Assembly: GCA_973895155.1 (NCBI GenBank)
Contig: OZ316891.1
Coordinates: 12,710,001-12,774,000 of the forward strand
DNA from: Marsupella aquatica
Taxonomy: Eukaryota > Marchantiophyta
Direction: 5' to 3'
DNA length: 64,000 bases
In this document: positions 1 to 12,418 of the stretch, one piece after another
How the letters are laid out: every line of letters begins with the position of its first letter
Position numbering within the stretch: the stretch's first letter is position 1
Notes under the pieces: model-generated
Databases searched by the model: none
Seen by the model: only the letters and a program-made list of their open reading frames with translations
Told to the model about the DNA's origin: nothing
Position numbers and translations under genes: made by a program

Positions 1-1464
1 TCTAAGCTGCATACTAACTACAGTTGCAAACCCTTGTTCTTAATTAGTGAATCTTTGTTTTTGGTTCTGCAGAAGTCATCCTTGCAAGGATTCATGCCTT
101 CAATTTACAATGCGCTTACATGCCGTCCAGGATCTCCTTTCTGTGACAAAGGGATGAAGGAGGATCTATGGGTGTGTAAGTAGGAGAAAATATTACCGTG
201 TCAATAGAGGGAACCCACGCATATTGGATTGATTACACCAAAAATGAATATAAAGGACTAAGTATTGTTACTCCTACGTCAAATGTGCAGAAGTGAAAGG
301 TTCCATTATATATTGCATATTTGGGCACCATAGATCCTCCATGCTTGTCAATCAAGAGAATGTCAGGTGACCAACAAGATCATCCTCAAAAACCAAAGGA
401 TTGCCACGTAACGCTGACAGAAAGGAGAAACACTGATGCCACCTCTTGTCAATTGCAGAACTTGTCACTCACCTTGAATACAACTCAGCCACAATGAAGG
501 CACTTTTTATGACACTATTTGGCATAATTTGGGCAGAATCCTAAACCCTTGGTACGATCCGGCGAGCTTTACTTTCCTCCCTCCTAAACCTTCAAAACTC
601 GTTACAGAAAATTTGAAAATAAACTCTTGTTTTACTTTATTGCACCATACTTGTTTTTCTATTAGTTCTTCTTCATGATTGTAGCTCCAACGACATCACT
701 GTAGCCAATGTAGCTACCATTTAAAAAGTTTAAGAAATTTGAACAAGATCGTACAAGACGGCCTTTGATGGCTCAGATGTATTATTTCCTTTCCCTGAGA
801 CACGTGTATATTTTCAGCACTCTATTATGTTTGGGCATAGTGACTTCTACTCCAGTGTCCTCGTGATGAGCGTTTGACAGATTTCTTCGATCTAACAAAG
901 ACAATCTTCATGGGCGATACCTCTTGCCCCCATGCGTATCCAGACTACTGCTAGCTACTATGGCTGATCAGGAATACATTCCACTCAGTCCGATTGAATC
1001 CCATTGATCCAGAACAGTGCCCGTTCGATTACAAGTCTCTGCTGTCAAGAGAGAGTATCTCCCGTCTACATTCTAGGCAGGATCAACGCCACCATATTAT
1101 TTGGACAGGATCAATACTGGCGCTAGGTGAATCTAAAACGCTTGCCTAGACTACCTTGGACTGGAAACGTTGACACCACTGGGTACAAAGAGCAAAGAAG
1201 AATATCAACTAAATCCATACAAACAAAACACAGGGAAACAGTGCGATCCCAGATAGGAGAAAAATGAGGAACCCATTGCCAACATTCGTATACCTCTTAG
1301 CTTTCTCACTTATCCAAGACACAAACCGACCTCTCCATATACGAAAGACTCTGCAAAAAACGTGCCCAATAAACAGACGCTTTCCGAAATGGAGTTTTTT
1401 CTGACTCGGTGCTCGATATTGGCAGGGGTAGCATCTAAATTTCAGGAAAATGAATGCCAGCATT
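1..1464. other. Spacer without a recognisable gene
   Basis: Both strands were read. Only short open frames with protein-unlike composition occur, and none shows recognisable similarity or a convincing exon boundary. The right-hand part lies just downstream of the stop codon of the minus-strand ARM-repeat gene and probably contains its 3' untranslated region. The left edge may hold the end of a neighbouring gene cut by the window. Confidence 0.5.
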
Positions 1465-4400
1465 TCAGGAAGGGAGTGCTCTCAACAGGTACAGAGCTAG
1501 TTTCCACTCTGGAACGCCCCTCTTTATCAGTTCCACTAGGCAAGGTACAGCTCCAGCTGCCATGATTGCGGGATGATTGTCTTCATTCATGCTAAGATTA
1601 TAAAGGATGGCTATTGCAGCATCTCTTGCATCAGAGCTCCCCGCTTTGAGCAGGTTCACCAAGGGAAATATGCCCCCTGAGTTAGCAATAGCAGCTGCAT
1701 AAGTACTCCTGCCTTGGGACATCAAATGCCGTAAATGCATCACGGCTCTCTCTCGCACGGTTGGGGAGAAATCTTCTCCTATTTCTGTGACTAACCAAGG
1801 GATTGTGTCATGAATTGTGACTTCTAAGTCTAACGGAACTTCTATCTGGTAGCCGCGACTTTCACTCACCTGCTCCAATTTCAGCAGACACGCTGAGACC
1901 CAGTCTTTGACTCTTAACGGTGCCTGAGACTGTAATACGTTTGTCAATAGAGGGACAAAGATGGAAGCATTCACCTTCTCGTATCTTGCCAGCTTTTCAA
2001 GTAATCTAGAGGTTGCACCAATCAACATGTAACCGTCTTCCTTCGATATTGTTTTGCCATCACGCATCTCCACCAAACCTGGGATCCAACCAAGGGCGAA
2101 ATTAAACTACAGTCAGCATATGCCATAAAGATGGAGGACGTCGTATTGTATCAGAATTCTTCTCCTCTTCTGAACTCTTGCTTAATTTCCCGGGGAGTAA
2201 TTTCAGAACTCCCCAGAGAGATATATAGAAGCGAACGAACCTTATTAAAAGCTACATAGAAGCATCTTGTTGAGAGCATGCCGCTGGCCATGCAAGAGGG
2301 ACTTTCATTTCTCTTAAAGTATAAGAGAAATACCATTTTCTACTTAGACAAATTCAAATCTGTTCCCAGGAAACATTTTATGTATAAATTGGAGCAGCAG
2401 TCCCTCTGTAGGTTAGAAGGGGTCTTGTTGTCAGGCTGATTACGAACGTAGAAGCAAAGATTGAGAGGACTTGTGTGAGTAGTACCTTCTTGGAAATCTA
2501 CATCCAGTAAGAATCTTAGAGCCGATTCAACATTGGCTCCCACGATAGCCTTAGCATTTGAGACTTCAGTAGCTATATTTTCAAGCACACAGATGGCCTT
2601 CTCTGCCTGCCCAGGTGATCCATTCATTATAATGTCTATCAACGGATGAACCCCCCCGGCAGCTATAATTTTGTCCCTGTATCACATTCATATGCATTGA
2701 CTTTAATTTCTCAGAAAAGAGAGGAAAATCCTTATTCAACAATCGAACACTGAATTCAATTCGATAAAAGCCAATTGAACGCACTCAAGTAGAAGTATGG
2801 AAGAACCTTGGATCAGCTTTAAGATTTGACATCTCCTCCAATACTTCTTCAGCTTCTTCTTTTGCTTCTACACTGGCATTGTCTGAGCGGACAATATCTA
2901 TAAGACCTGGTATTGCACCTGCTCGAGTCTGTCAAATATTTGGAACAATGACAATTACGTCCACATGGAATGCAATCATGATGTAATCTGAGTGCCCCTC
3001 ACAGTTTCTACAAAATTACATTACTAATTTAGAACATCATTCCATGTGTTGTAAGGGAGTACACTTAGCACAATCACCTTAGCTCTAGAGTTGGCATACA
3101 AGATCAAATGCACACGGCTAAAGAAAAGACTCACCATTTCTTCAACTTCCTCTTCTGTTTGAGATAAGCGGAATAGAGCTCCAACCACCTGTCCAGTAAC
3201 AAAGTTACAACTTTAACATTCTAAGCCATCAAAGTCACCAAAACGTTGTTCTCCAGAAAAGTAAGTCGCCACTTCAACGTAAGCGACATGATTCCTCATG
3301 CATTTCTGCTGGAATCATTAGAACGTACTTTTTCTTTGACATAATCTGGAGCGTCTTCAGCCTTCAAAATTGCAACCATCGCTGACGGTGCGTCGTGTGC
3401 ATTTATAGATTGTCGAATCCGGGGGCTACACATTCCAGTTCAATTGTTTTAACAGAGAACAGCTTGGACAGAAATATCAGTTACTAATAGCAGACTGACA
3501 TTGAGAAGCCACAAGATTATGAGGGAAGCTTTGGAAAAATGTGCAAGAATGCAAACAGTTCCTCACGAAGACTATACTGTTCTCAAGCGTTGCACAATTT
3601 CTAAAACGATGAAGATTGTTCAGTTAACCTGTTAATCACCTGACTGCGAGTTTGTCCAGTGCAAATGCTGCCGCTGCTGTGGCATCTTCATCACCTGACC
3701 CTAGCAGGCGTACCAGCTGTGGGATAGCCCCACCTCTAAGTACTGCTTGCCTATTTTCTTCATTGATGGCAACCTCTGCAACTGCGAGAGCAGCTTGCCT
3801 AGCAACAGTGAGATCATCTAATCCAAGGATAAGGATTAATCGTGGAATCCCATCCCACCAAGGTAGCAATGTAATCCTTTCATCACCTATCCGGTCCCTT
3901 TTGGCTGGAGTCTTTCCAAGCAATCCTATCCTTGCGAGGAATTGTTGTCTGACCTTGCCTTCAATGTTGAGCCGTGTTGCATCATCAGTTTCGGCATTTT
4001 CCAAATTTAGCCCCAACAGCAGCTCACCCGCACCAAATTTTGACTCGACCTTAGAGGTTGGCCGTTTCACTTTCACACTCTGAGGTAACGTAGGAGCAAC
4101 TTGAAGCAAGGGCTTGAAGGAACGGTATGCGCTGGCCCCTATTGATGGTACAGGCACGAGTCCCTCTTCTATGATCAATAATTTAACATGTTGGTCTGTT
4201 GCCAACTCTAAGAGGGCATTTCTGGCCTCCTGCCTTGTGACTTTTGACTCTTCTTTGTCATTTACGAGTATTCCAGCCTGCGACAGAGGTGATCAACGAT
4301 TTACGACAATGAATCCCAGGTCAGAAGAGAGCAAATGATAATCTAGGATATTTGAAATTTGACAGGATCCCATCCCACGGGCCACCTAGAGTGCAAAACC

Positions 4401-6639
4401 TCCAGCCAAGAGAAAGAAAAATGTAAATTGAAAGCAGGGTTGTAAGAGGCATTGAAAACAGTACCAACTTGGGGATAATTCCTGCATCAACGAGGGTCTC
4501 ATGACTGCTTGGGCTTAGTGTCAAGTTTGCAATGACACCCGCGGAAGCTTCTCGCTCACCAACTATGTCTGATCCAAGCATGACCATCAGGACTTGTAAA
4601 ATCTCCGGTTGTACTAGTTTCTTCCTTGGTCCCTCTTCAACTGATAGGTTCCAGAGCACACATGTGGCTTGTTCCTTGACCTGGGAAAAATGGAAAAACA
4701 ATTCATGTTGGCAACAAGAAAAGCACAGCAGGACCACATGTAGAGGGACACTAAAGGCAGCAAGGCATACAGATGTTTCAAGAGCTCACAAGAGCAAAAG
4801 TGATGCACTCGATGAGATATGATTAGAGAGCATAGTTCCAGTAAGTGCAAGGGAATGCAGAAGACATCTAAGCAAGATAATGCTACCGTAGAGTCCATTA
4901 TCATGCTTAGAAAAGTACGGTATAAGCTTTACATGGCTTCCAATATTCTAGATCACACTCATTACTTCTCGGCCATTATGCGGAGTGAAATCAATATTAC
5001 AAAACACTACACCAAGATTGTAAACCAACATCTACGCTCATAGTTGGGTTCTTTACGTTCTCGCCTTTCCTTCCCGGCGCGTTCCATACAATTTAAGCAA
5101 AACAATCTCCATGCTATTAATTCATTGTGGTACTGTCACAATATCTATCCTGCAGCATGAGATCTTGGACGATAGGAACACCTCAGAGCATATCGACCGG
5201 CGGGTCAGGAGTCCTGCAATTTCCTCGAGTGCTCCAGCTTCAGCTACAGCTGACCGGTAGGCGTTCACCGAAGATATGTTTCTTAACAGTCCAGCCGCCG
5301 CCTCAGCCGATGCAGGCCTGTCAGATGGGAGGAGGCTCACAATAAGATTCAGACAACCAGGGAATTCCACGATTTGATCTATGAACTCCTTGCCTCCAGC
5401 AGAATGCCTCCAAAGGGCATGCACAGCTTCTTCTCTGTCCTCTACCGGATTGTCCAGACCAAGTAGGCGTACAAACAAACCGACGTATCCTTCTTGAACG
5501 CCACCCTCAGCCTCTGGAATTCGTTTCTCCTCCACATCTCCAAGGTGATTGTCGTCAATAACCTCTTGCTTCTGTACACTCTGCAGGGGGAAGGAGAAAG
5601 CATGAAAAATTATTAAGAAGATCGGACCAAGCCGAACAGTCCTTTTTCATGACAATGCGTCAACGAGTCGATAACGATGCTTTGTGGCAACAGCTGCTCT
5701 AGCGGAGAGTTCAATGCGCCTCCTATTTCGTGGTGAATTTGAAGCATTTCACCAAAATATTCAGAAACATACTCTGTCAATCTGTAAGGGACTAGGCAAG
5801 GGCTACGAGAGAAGACTGGAGGCAAGAGGGTTTAAGGTGGGGGAAATTTGGGGCTTTCAAAAAAGCTTTTTCACTCTCCTTCCTCTCCTTGAACCTCAGT
5901 GATTTCAGACATCGCCAGCTCATGTTAATTCAGAGTGAAAAGTTGAATCTTTGGAATATGTGCCGTGTACCACATTTTCCTGTCCAGACCAAGTTGGATG
6001 GAAGTGCCAAAGGACATGATGCACGTAGTATCCTTCTTATGGCCAGACCAGGCTTAATAGAGTAGAAGGTAGAACAGATGAATTCTGCTGTGCTAAATTC
6101 CCCTGCCTCGGACATTCAGATTGGGCAGTCATGCTCTATCGCATTAACAATTCCCAAGTTCAATTCCGTCAACACCGTAGGAGCTACAAGCGAAACGAAC
6201 GAAAGGACCGAGGAGGCACTGAAGAGGCAGCTGACAGTACCAGATAATCCAAAACCTCGTCCAGAGCTGGTGGTAGCGCTGCATCATTGAGGTCTCCATA
6301 ATCGCCCTCGTCAAAAGAGTTTACAAGATAGGTTTTCCGTTTAGGCAGTGCCCATGGCGTGCAAGACATCCATCCATACTGTTGTTGGCAGTTTCTCGTC
6401 GTCTTGGACATCTGGACAAAGAATGCATTCTGCAATTTGATCCTTCCCTGTGCCACAGAGTTGGCTCTTCCATCTCGAGCACAATTTACAACAGCTACCT
6501 TTCTATTCTCAGCTACTCTGTTGGAGACAGAAAGCCCATCGTTGGTGCACACAGCTCTTCTGCTGCTGCTGCTGCTGGTCTCGCGACGACCACTGCTATA
6601 CCGCAACGAGCAGACAGTCACCGACCAAGCGAGCTCCAT
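1465..6639 (-). CDS. Plastid-type armadillo (ARM) repeat protein, nine exons
   Basis: Coding exons, in transcription order: 6639-6241, 5580-5182, 4680-4465, 4277-3640, 3425-3329, 3188-3135, 2928-2807, 2676-2486 and 2078-1465. All eight introns are GT-AG and all joins keep phase, giving about 909 residues. The first 80 or so residues are rich in Ser, Arg and Ala with a run of serines and few acidic residues, as in a chloroplast transit peptide (inference). The rest consists of ARM-type helical repeats: residues AVHALWRHSAGG in exon 2, CVLWNLSVEEG and GVIANLTLSP in exon 3, AAAAFALDKLAVR at the end of exon 4, AILYNLSMNED in exon 9. Exon 4 also carries a non-repeat insert ending in LPWWDGIPRLILIL. 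ARM repeats bind protein partners; no catalytic motif is visible. The start is the first ATG in the exon 1 frame (6639). Nearest relatives I would expect are unnamed plant ARM-repeat superfamily proteins. Function is not known to me. The structure is well supported; plastid targeting is a prediction. Confidence 0.85.
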
Positions 6640-6867
6640 GATCAAATTTCGAAAACCTACTTTACAAAAATGTGCGGAGACAGAAAGCTCACTTCATGCT
6701 TTCAAACTCTTCTAGTGGGCTTGATCGAATGCCGTGTAGCAACTCAGTGCGTGATGAATTCTACTCACGCTCCTTCTTCAAAGTCGATCTCCACAATTGG
6801 AAGAGGAGAGGAGCTGCTCCTATCGCTCTTACACTACCTTTCATTAGAGACGATCAGGTTCCCGGAA

Positions 6868-6882
6868 TAAATATATAAATAA
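6868..6882 (-). promoter_or_regulatory. TATA box of the ARM-repeat gene
   Basis: On the minus strand the sequence reads ATTTATATATTTATT, a strong plant TATA box. It lies about 230 bases upstream of the ATG at 6639, so transcription would start near 6840 and leave a 5' untranslated region of roughly 200 bases. No other TATA-like sequence of this quality is seen just upstream of the start. Confidence 0.5.
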
Positions 6883-6899
6883 TTGTTGCAAATTTGTGC

Positions 6900-9313
6900 C
6901 CGGGACCAACGTTTAGGTAGTATTTGTGAATTCTGGGAAAACACTTGCAATACATGTTCTAGTAAAATGTAAACCGTCTTTATGTAAAACAGTGGTTTAT
7001 CAGATTTTTTTCAATATTAGACAATGACATCTAGAGAAATTATTTATGACATGTGAAATAATCAGAAAACTAAAAATATTGTACATGATTGTTACTCTAT
7101 GGCACTCAATGACATTGTTCAAGGCAAAAAGAGGGGAATGGTTTTAGGTTGTTGTTCTTTTGTGTCTTGAAAATCAAAAGCAGGCCCATCTAACAGAGGA
7201 TAGATGTCATGCAGCATACATTTTCTATGTAGGGTAGCCACAATGAGACAATACCCAGGGATCCAACAGGACCCAGACCAAGAGGGAGAGAGTATTAAAC
7301 CAAAAACCCCAAAATGTGCAACCAGGGGCTAAGGAGATAATCAATACTCCCACCACTACACCCCACCCCACACACACACACATACACTCCACACCCCTTG
7401 CATGTGGAGGGAGGATTGAACCTGGGACCTCTAGGTTCTAGGCTGTTATTTAGTTGTGCATGCAAATTGTAGAATACTGTCAATCTGTGTAACAAAACCG
7501 TCGACTTTGGACTAGATAGCAATGTGTAACATGAGAGCACTCAATCTCACACTACAACAACAAGACACCACTATGGAGGAACTCCTGAAGAATCCATAGC
7601 TTATGAGAAAGTACATGTGAAAAATGAGGGAAAACATTTCCCCCAAAGGGAGTCGAGATGTGTGTGTCTAAACTAAGTGTATCTTATCCTAATGTAATCC
7701 AAAGTTAACTAACCCTAGTAGGCCAAACTAACTATAAGTCAGACCTTGAGTCAATTCTTAAAAAAGTGATGTTGAGTGGAAATGTTGTCAAACATAAATG
7801 AGAATACCAAAGAGTCGGGCAATGCAAAGAGTCAGCAAGCCGGTCTAACAACTGGCTTTCAAGGAGTGTATGAGTTGCAAGGAGAGTAATGGCCAATAAG
7901 GTCGTCAGTCAGTCTGTTGGTTCACACACATGGAAAAGTAGAGGGAAGCAGGGAAAAGTGTAAGAAAATGGATAACTCAAACTGACATCAAGAATGTGAA
8001 ACATGAGAGTGCACTCAATCTCACACACAACCAACAACACATCATGATGGACCAACTCGGACCAACTCGTGAATGATGCATAGCATAAGAGAACATTTGC
8101 AAAAAATGAGAAAGAATGCTCTTTCTCCACCTATTTTCCCCTAAGGAAGACTTGATGTATAGACCAACATAAGTTGATTTTATAGCAAACCACTCAAGGG
8201 TTGACTAATTTTGGTAAGGTCAAACTAACTATAGTCAGGAACTAGAGTCAATTCCTAGCAAAAAGTACATTGCTGAGTGGCACATATGAAGACACCAAAT
8301 GTTGGAGAGGACCACATGCCCAAGGAACTCTTGTTCACTATTTCTACTTCATGAATCATTTTGATGAGACTAATTCACAATTGGGAAGAGTGAAGTATGA
8401 TCTAGAACTAAATTTTGGAAAATAATACAACGGAATGGGGTTGTATAAATTTTAATACAGTGAAACCCCATGGATAGGGGGAACAACAGCCCACAAAAGG
8501 GGAATGGAACAACAAGGAAGCACAAACGGCCCCAAAGAGCCACCATTTTGGAAAATAATTAATTCTAGATTTCTAAAAATGGTCAAGGGAATTATAAGTC
8601 CAAAATGCAAATGAAATACCATATATAAACATCCCTTGGGGGTTTCACTTCGACAAAAATGGTACATCACGGGCGACAAAAGATAGGGCCATTTTATTGG
8701 TTCTAAAAGAAGACTTAAGAATTTTATTGGTTCTAAAAGACCCTATTGGTTCTTTTGAATCCAGCTTTAGACTTGTAAGTCCATTAGGGTCTTTTAATGA
8801 GAAAACTTTATAGGGGTCATATAATAAAAAAATTCTTACATTTTAGGGGGTCAGAGGCCTAAAAACGTAGCAAAGAGGCATGGCTATGTGGGTTTCACTT
8901 GAGTTGAGACTCATAGGTCTAGAGTCAAATGTTGTGGCTGACTATTTCCTTTCTGTGGGGTTTCACAAATCTAGATTTTCCTTTAAAATTTTTAAAAAAC
9001 AACAAAAACAACAAAAAATCGTTGCAGGTGATGGGGAGCCCCTCACATAGTGAGACCCCCAAGAAACATCCCAAATGTGGTTCCATTAATCTTGACAAAT
9101 GTACCTTGGGATACAGGACAAAGTTTTGGGATCCCACCATTTATTGACTTCACTTTGTTCTGTTAGAGTACACTCTTATGTTTTTTGGGATTTCATCTTG
9201 GCATTTTGGACAATGTTGGGGAGGGTGGGTAGGTTCCAAGGGGAGATAAAGCACATGAGACCCAATGGTTGCAAAGTGCACAAAAATGACAAAAGAATCT
9301 CTACACTTATCAA
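6900..9313. other. AT-rich spacer between ARM gene and copia element 1
   Basis: No gene is recognised on either strand. The stretch holds a short CA-rich microsatellite near 7366-7385, a diverged direct duplication (see the separate entry at 7521-8290) and short internal repeats of the motif ATTTTATTGGTTCTAAAAGA near 8690-8740. It probably consists of old, decayed transposon sequence, but no termini can be assigned. Confidence 0.4.
7521..8290. repeat. Diverged direct duplication, unit about 470 bp
   Basis: The segment starting AATGTGTAACATGAGAGCAC at 7521 recurs at about 7993 (AATGTGAAACATGAGAG). Similarity continues with insertions and deletions through the motifs CTCAATCTCACAC, CCATAGCTTATGAGA versus GCATAGCATAAGAGA, CCAAACTAACTATA versus TCAAACTAACTATA, and GAGTCAATTC. 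Both copies run for about 260 bases. There is no coding sequence in either copy. Confidence 0.6.
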
Positions 9314-9318
9314 CCTCC

Positions 9319-9428
9319 TGTTAGACTCTACCTCTGGCCGGACGACCGGACCAGCCGGTGACCCGACCAGACTATATGTACCCTCATTCATGACTATTCA
9401 CATGCTCATTGACATTCATTCTATACTA
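9319..9428 (+). repeat. 5' LTR of copia element 1
   Basis: Starts TGTTAGACTCTACCTCTGG and ends TTCTATACTA. At 110 bp it is unusually short for a copia LTR. It matches the 3' LTR at 15698 apart from one substitution (GGTGACC versus GGTCACC) and a 3-base length difference. It ends in TA rather than the usual CA. Confidence 0.92.
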
Positions 9429-10912
9429 CGTTATCAGCACGAAAGCTCAGAGAGCGGAGTAGAGGATCGAGAAGAAAGAAAAGCTCGCGAAGATGCAGCA
9501 TGGGTCCGATTGACCCAATCACCAAGGATCGATGATGCCAAAGGAGAAAGAGAAGGAAACATGGGCGCATGGTAAGGCCGAACATTTCTGCTAAGGTTAC
9601 GAGAAGTGAACGATTCCGAACGTCGCTGATACAGACGCGAGCCCTTTCAAAAATTGAAGAAAGAGGGAGCGCAGGAAATTAACAATAGCCATGGCGAAAT
9701 GAGAAATCGAGACGAGGGCCGCTAGCAGTAGGAAACTAATTGACAAGCAAACAGAAGCAGTCAAAGGAAGAGATGGACCCGGCGCTAGCAGATGTAGCCT
9801 GCAGATAGGGTGGAGGAGAAAAGGCTACGCGCGCCTTGAGAGAACCATCCGAGCATTTAGACAGCGAGATGTCATGGGCTACAAGGACAAAATTAGACAT
9901 GACGCAAAACTGAATAAGGAAGAGAGAATTGAAGCAGCAGAAGCATTGGGAGGCACTAACAGAGAGCACAGCACAGGCAATACAACAAATTCATAAGCAT
10001 AGATCGAAAACGATAAGCCTGTGAAAAGAGGCGAAGAGGCAATCAGAATAGAGAAAGAGACGATTTAGATCAAGTACAGCCAGCGATCGAGACAGAAAAC
10101 GATCTAGAGAACAACAAAAAATTGAAGAGAAAAATCACCACAGCAGAGAGTATAGAGCTTCGATGTTCTGTTGACCTCGCCCTTGAAGAAAGAGAAGTAT
10201 CTGCTACGGGGAAGCAGATCGCACACCAGAATCAGGAGAGAAAGAATCGAAGAGGCGCAAACTGATTGAACGAGAGAGAAAATCAGAAGAAGTTCGAAGC
10301 ACGATAAGAACGAGCATGGAAGGCCCAATCTCCATAAGGACAAGAGCAAAGTGAACAGAGGAGAGAAAAGCAGGCCTGGCAAAGAAAAAAAGAACGAACC
10401 TGATCAAAGGAGACCCGGGTGCAGGACGGCATGTCGACAAATCTCGCAACAAAAATGTCAAAACGTCGAGAAAACTCCAAAAACCGCCGCTAAGTGAAAA
10501 ACCTCTTTAACTGCAAAATCCATCAAAGAGATCTCAATTACAAAGGAAAAGTTGCACTTAACCAAATAAGCGCACATAACCGCAAGACCTCCATAACTGC
10601 ATTTCGTAACAAAGAAAATTAACCTTACAAAGCCGCATGTGCACTTAACCAGGGCACGAGTAAATTACCACCCATAACTGCACAAACTGCAAAACTTCAT
10701 TACTGCATAGTTTAACAAAGGAAAGAGCTAATACAAAGGAAACTTTGTAGTTAACCAAATACCAAGGAAAACCTAAATCCTAAGTGCAAACCCTAAAATC
10801 AAATTTCGGATTTGCATGCTCTCTCCACACAGCCCCACCTTGCATGCCGCAGAAATGTGCTTTGTCGTTTCCTACTATACTTACTAGTATATAAGCCTCA
10901 ACTACCATTAAA
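9429..10912 (+). other. Untranslated leader of copia element 1
   Basis: About 1.5 kb between the 5' LTR and the gag ATG with no long open frame. It is purine-rich in the first half (many GAGA/GAAG runs) and A/C-rich later (AACTGCA and ACCAAATA words recur from 10490 to 10790). A TATA-like GTATATAAGC lies at about 10889, only some 25 bases before the gag ATG; with an LTR this short, an internal promoter is conceivable but unproven. Confidence 0.6.
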
Positions 10913-12418
10913 ATGAATCAAGCCATCACCCCAATGACCAACCTAGAGAAATTAACATTTCCAGCCCTAGACATCGATGGTAGCAACTACCTGGAATGGT
11001 CAATGAACCTCAGAGAGAACCTTACCTCGCTAACCCTACTCCCAGCTATAGGGATGGCTCAACCTATACTAGCTGGCGAACTCCAACCAGACCCATTAAC
11101 TAAAGCCAACGAATCTAAGGCCCTTGTATTCCTTAGACGCCATATCCATAGATTCTTACAAAGACAATACATGCACCTTTCAACCCCTCGTGAACTTTGG
11201 ACAGCGCTCCAAACCCAATTCGACCACCAAAAACTGGTCGAACTACCTAAAGCCAGGCAAGACTGGCTAAACCTACGAGTCCAGGACTTTACCTCTATTT
11301 CAGCCTACAATAGTGAACTCTTTAGAATAACCTCAACCCTCGCACTATGTGGCGAGCCAGTCACAAACAAGGATCTGCTAGAGAAGACCTTGTCGACATT
11401 TCATTCATCGAATGTGTTGCTATCAACACAGTATCGAAACATGAAGTTCGGGCAATACTTCGAGCTCATAACCCACCTCCTAGTCACCGAAAGAAACCAA
11501 GAGCTTCTTTTAGTAAACTCTAGAAAATGCCCTGCGGGCACACTGCCCTCAGGACAACAGAATGAAACCCATAACATAGAAAATGCTGAACCCTCCACAT
11601 CGAGGCAAGGCATTAAACGCACTAAGAATAGCAACCAGAGAAACACCCACAACAGGGGGAGTTTCTATAACCAACGTCCACAATATAACTCCCAACGAAC
11701 CTTTAGAGGATGTGGTGGACGAGAAGGACGTGGAGGACGAGGAGGACGAGGAGGACATGGCGGACGTGGCGGACGCGGAGGACGCGGCGGTGGTAGAACA
11801 TATAACAACAACCGTAGAAACGATTGGTCACAATCTCGACAACAACGAGAACGACCGAAATGCCATGAATGTGGCATGACAAACCACCTAGCGAGAAACT
11901 ATAGAATCTCGCAACACCTTAGAGAACTATACCAACGGTCCATCCAAGATGGACAAACCTCTAGGCCACCACCCCGTGAAACCCACGGGGCATTTATGGA
12001 GTTTAGTGACCCATTCCAAGACTTTTCAGACCTACCCGCCCAACCCAAGGCGCACTTAGTGGCAAGTAGCTCCACTACACCAGATTTAAATAGTCCAAGC
12101 ACATGTATTATCGACAGTGCGACCATGCATACTATCCTCAGGGATAGGCATCTTTTCCACAAGATTACACCCTCACATAGGTCCCTGACCACTATCAATG
12201 GTCCTAGCCAAATAGAAGAGGGCTTCGGCCCAGCTTCTATTAGATTCCCACAGGGTACCAAAATACACATAGAGTTAGAGGACGTGTCTTTATTCTCCGC
12301 AGATTCTATGTGTAATCTCCTCAGTTTGAAATCATTAAGAATTCAAGAGGCATTCCAATCAATACACGCCACATTCCAGCAAGCACCCCATGCACTGCAT
12401 GCTCACGCGGAAAATTAA
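10913..12418 (+). pseudogene. copia element 1 gag and protease segment
   Basis: A single open frame of 501 codons begins at ATG 10913. The N-terminal half is the capsid-like gag region (LDIDGSNYLEWSMNLREN near residue 20). Residues near 265-300 form an Arg-Gly-Gly-rich block encoded by GGACGAGGAGGAC-type repeats. The zinc knuckle CHECGMTNHLARN is followed by Tyr where the fourth ligand Cys is expected, so the knuckle is defective. The protease signature CIIDSATMHTILRD is of the DSAT type known in one group of plant copia elements. The frame closes shortly after the protease domain by a frameshift; the pre-integrase sequence continues in another frame (LEIIHADVC near 12465). Confidence 0.85.

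Noticed and set aside
3652-4083. 143-codon plus-strand open frame
   Set aside because: Antisense shadow of exon 4 of the ARM-repeat gene, whose phase and splice sites are well supported.
6382-6870. Plus-strand open frames of 118-162 codons
   Set aside because: Antisense to exon 1 and the leader of the ARM-repeat gene; the poly-Ser/Ala stretches come from the CTG/CAG run.
7366-7385. CRISPR-like or structured repeat
   Set aside because: Simple CA microsatellite in a plant nuclear genome; no spacer-repeat pattern.
11549-11877. Long minus-strand and alternative-frame open frames rich in Ser, Pro or Asp over the gag gene
   Set aside because: They are shadows of the RGG-coding GGACGAGGAGG repeat read in other frames.
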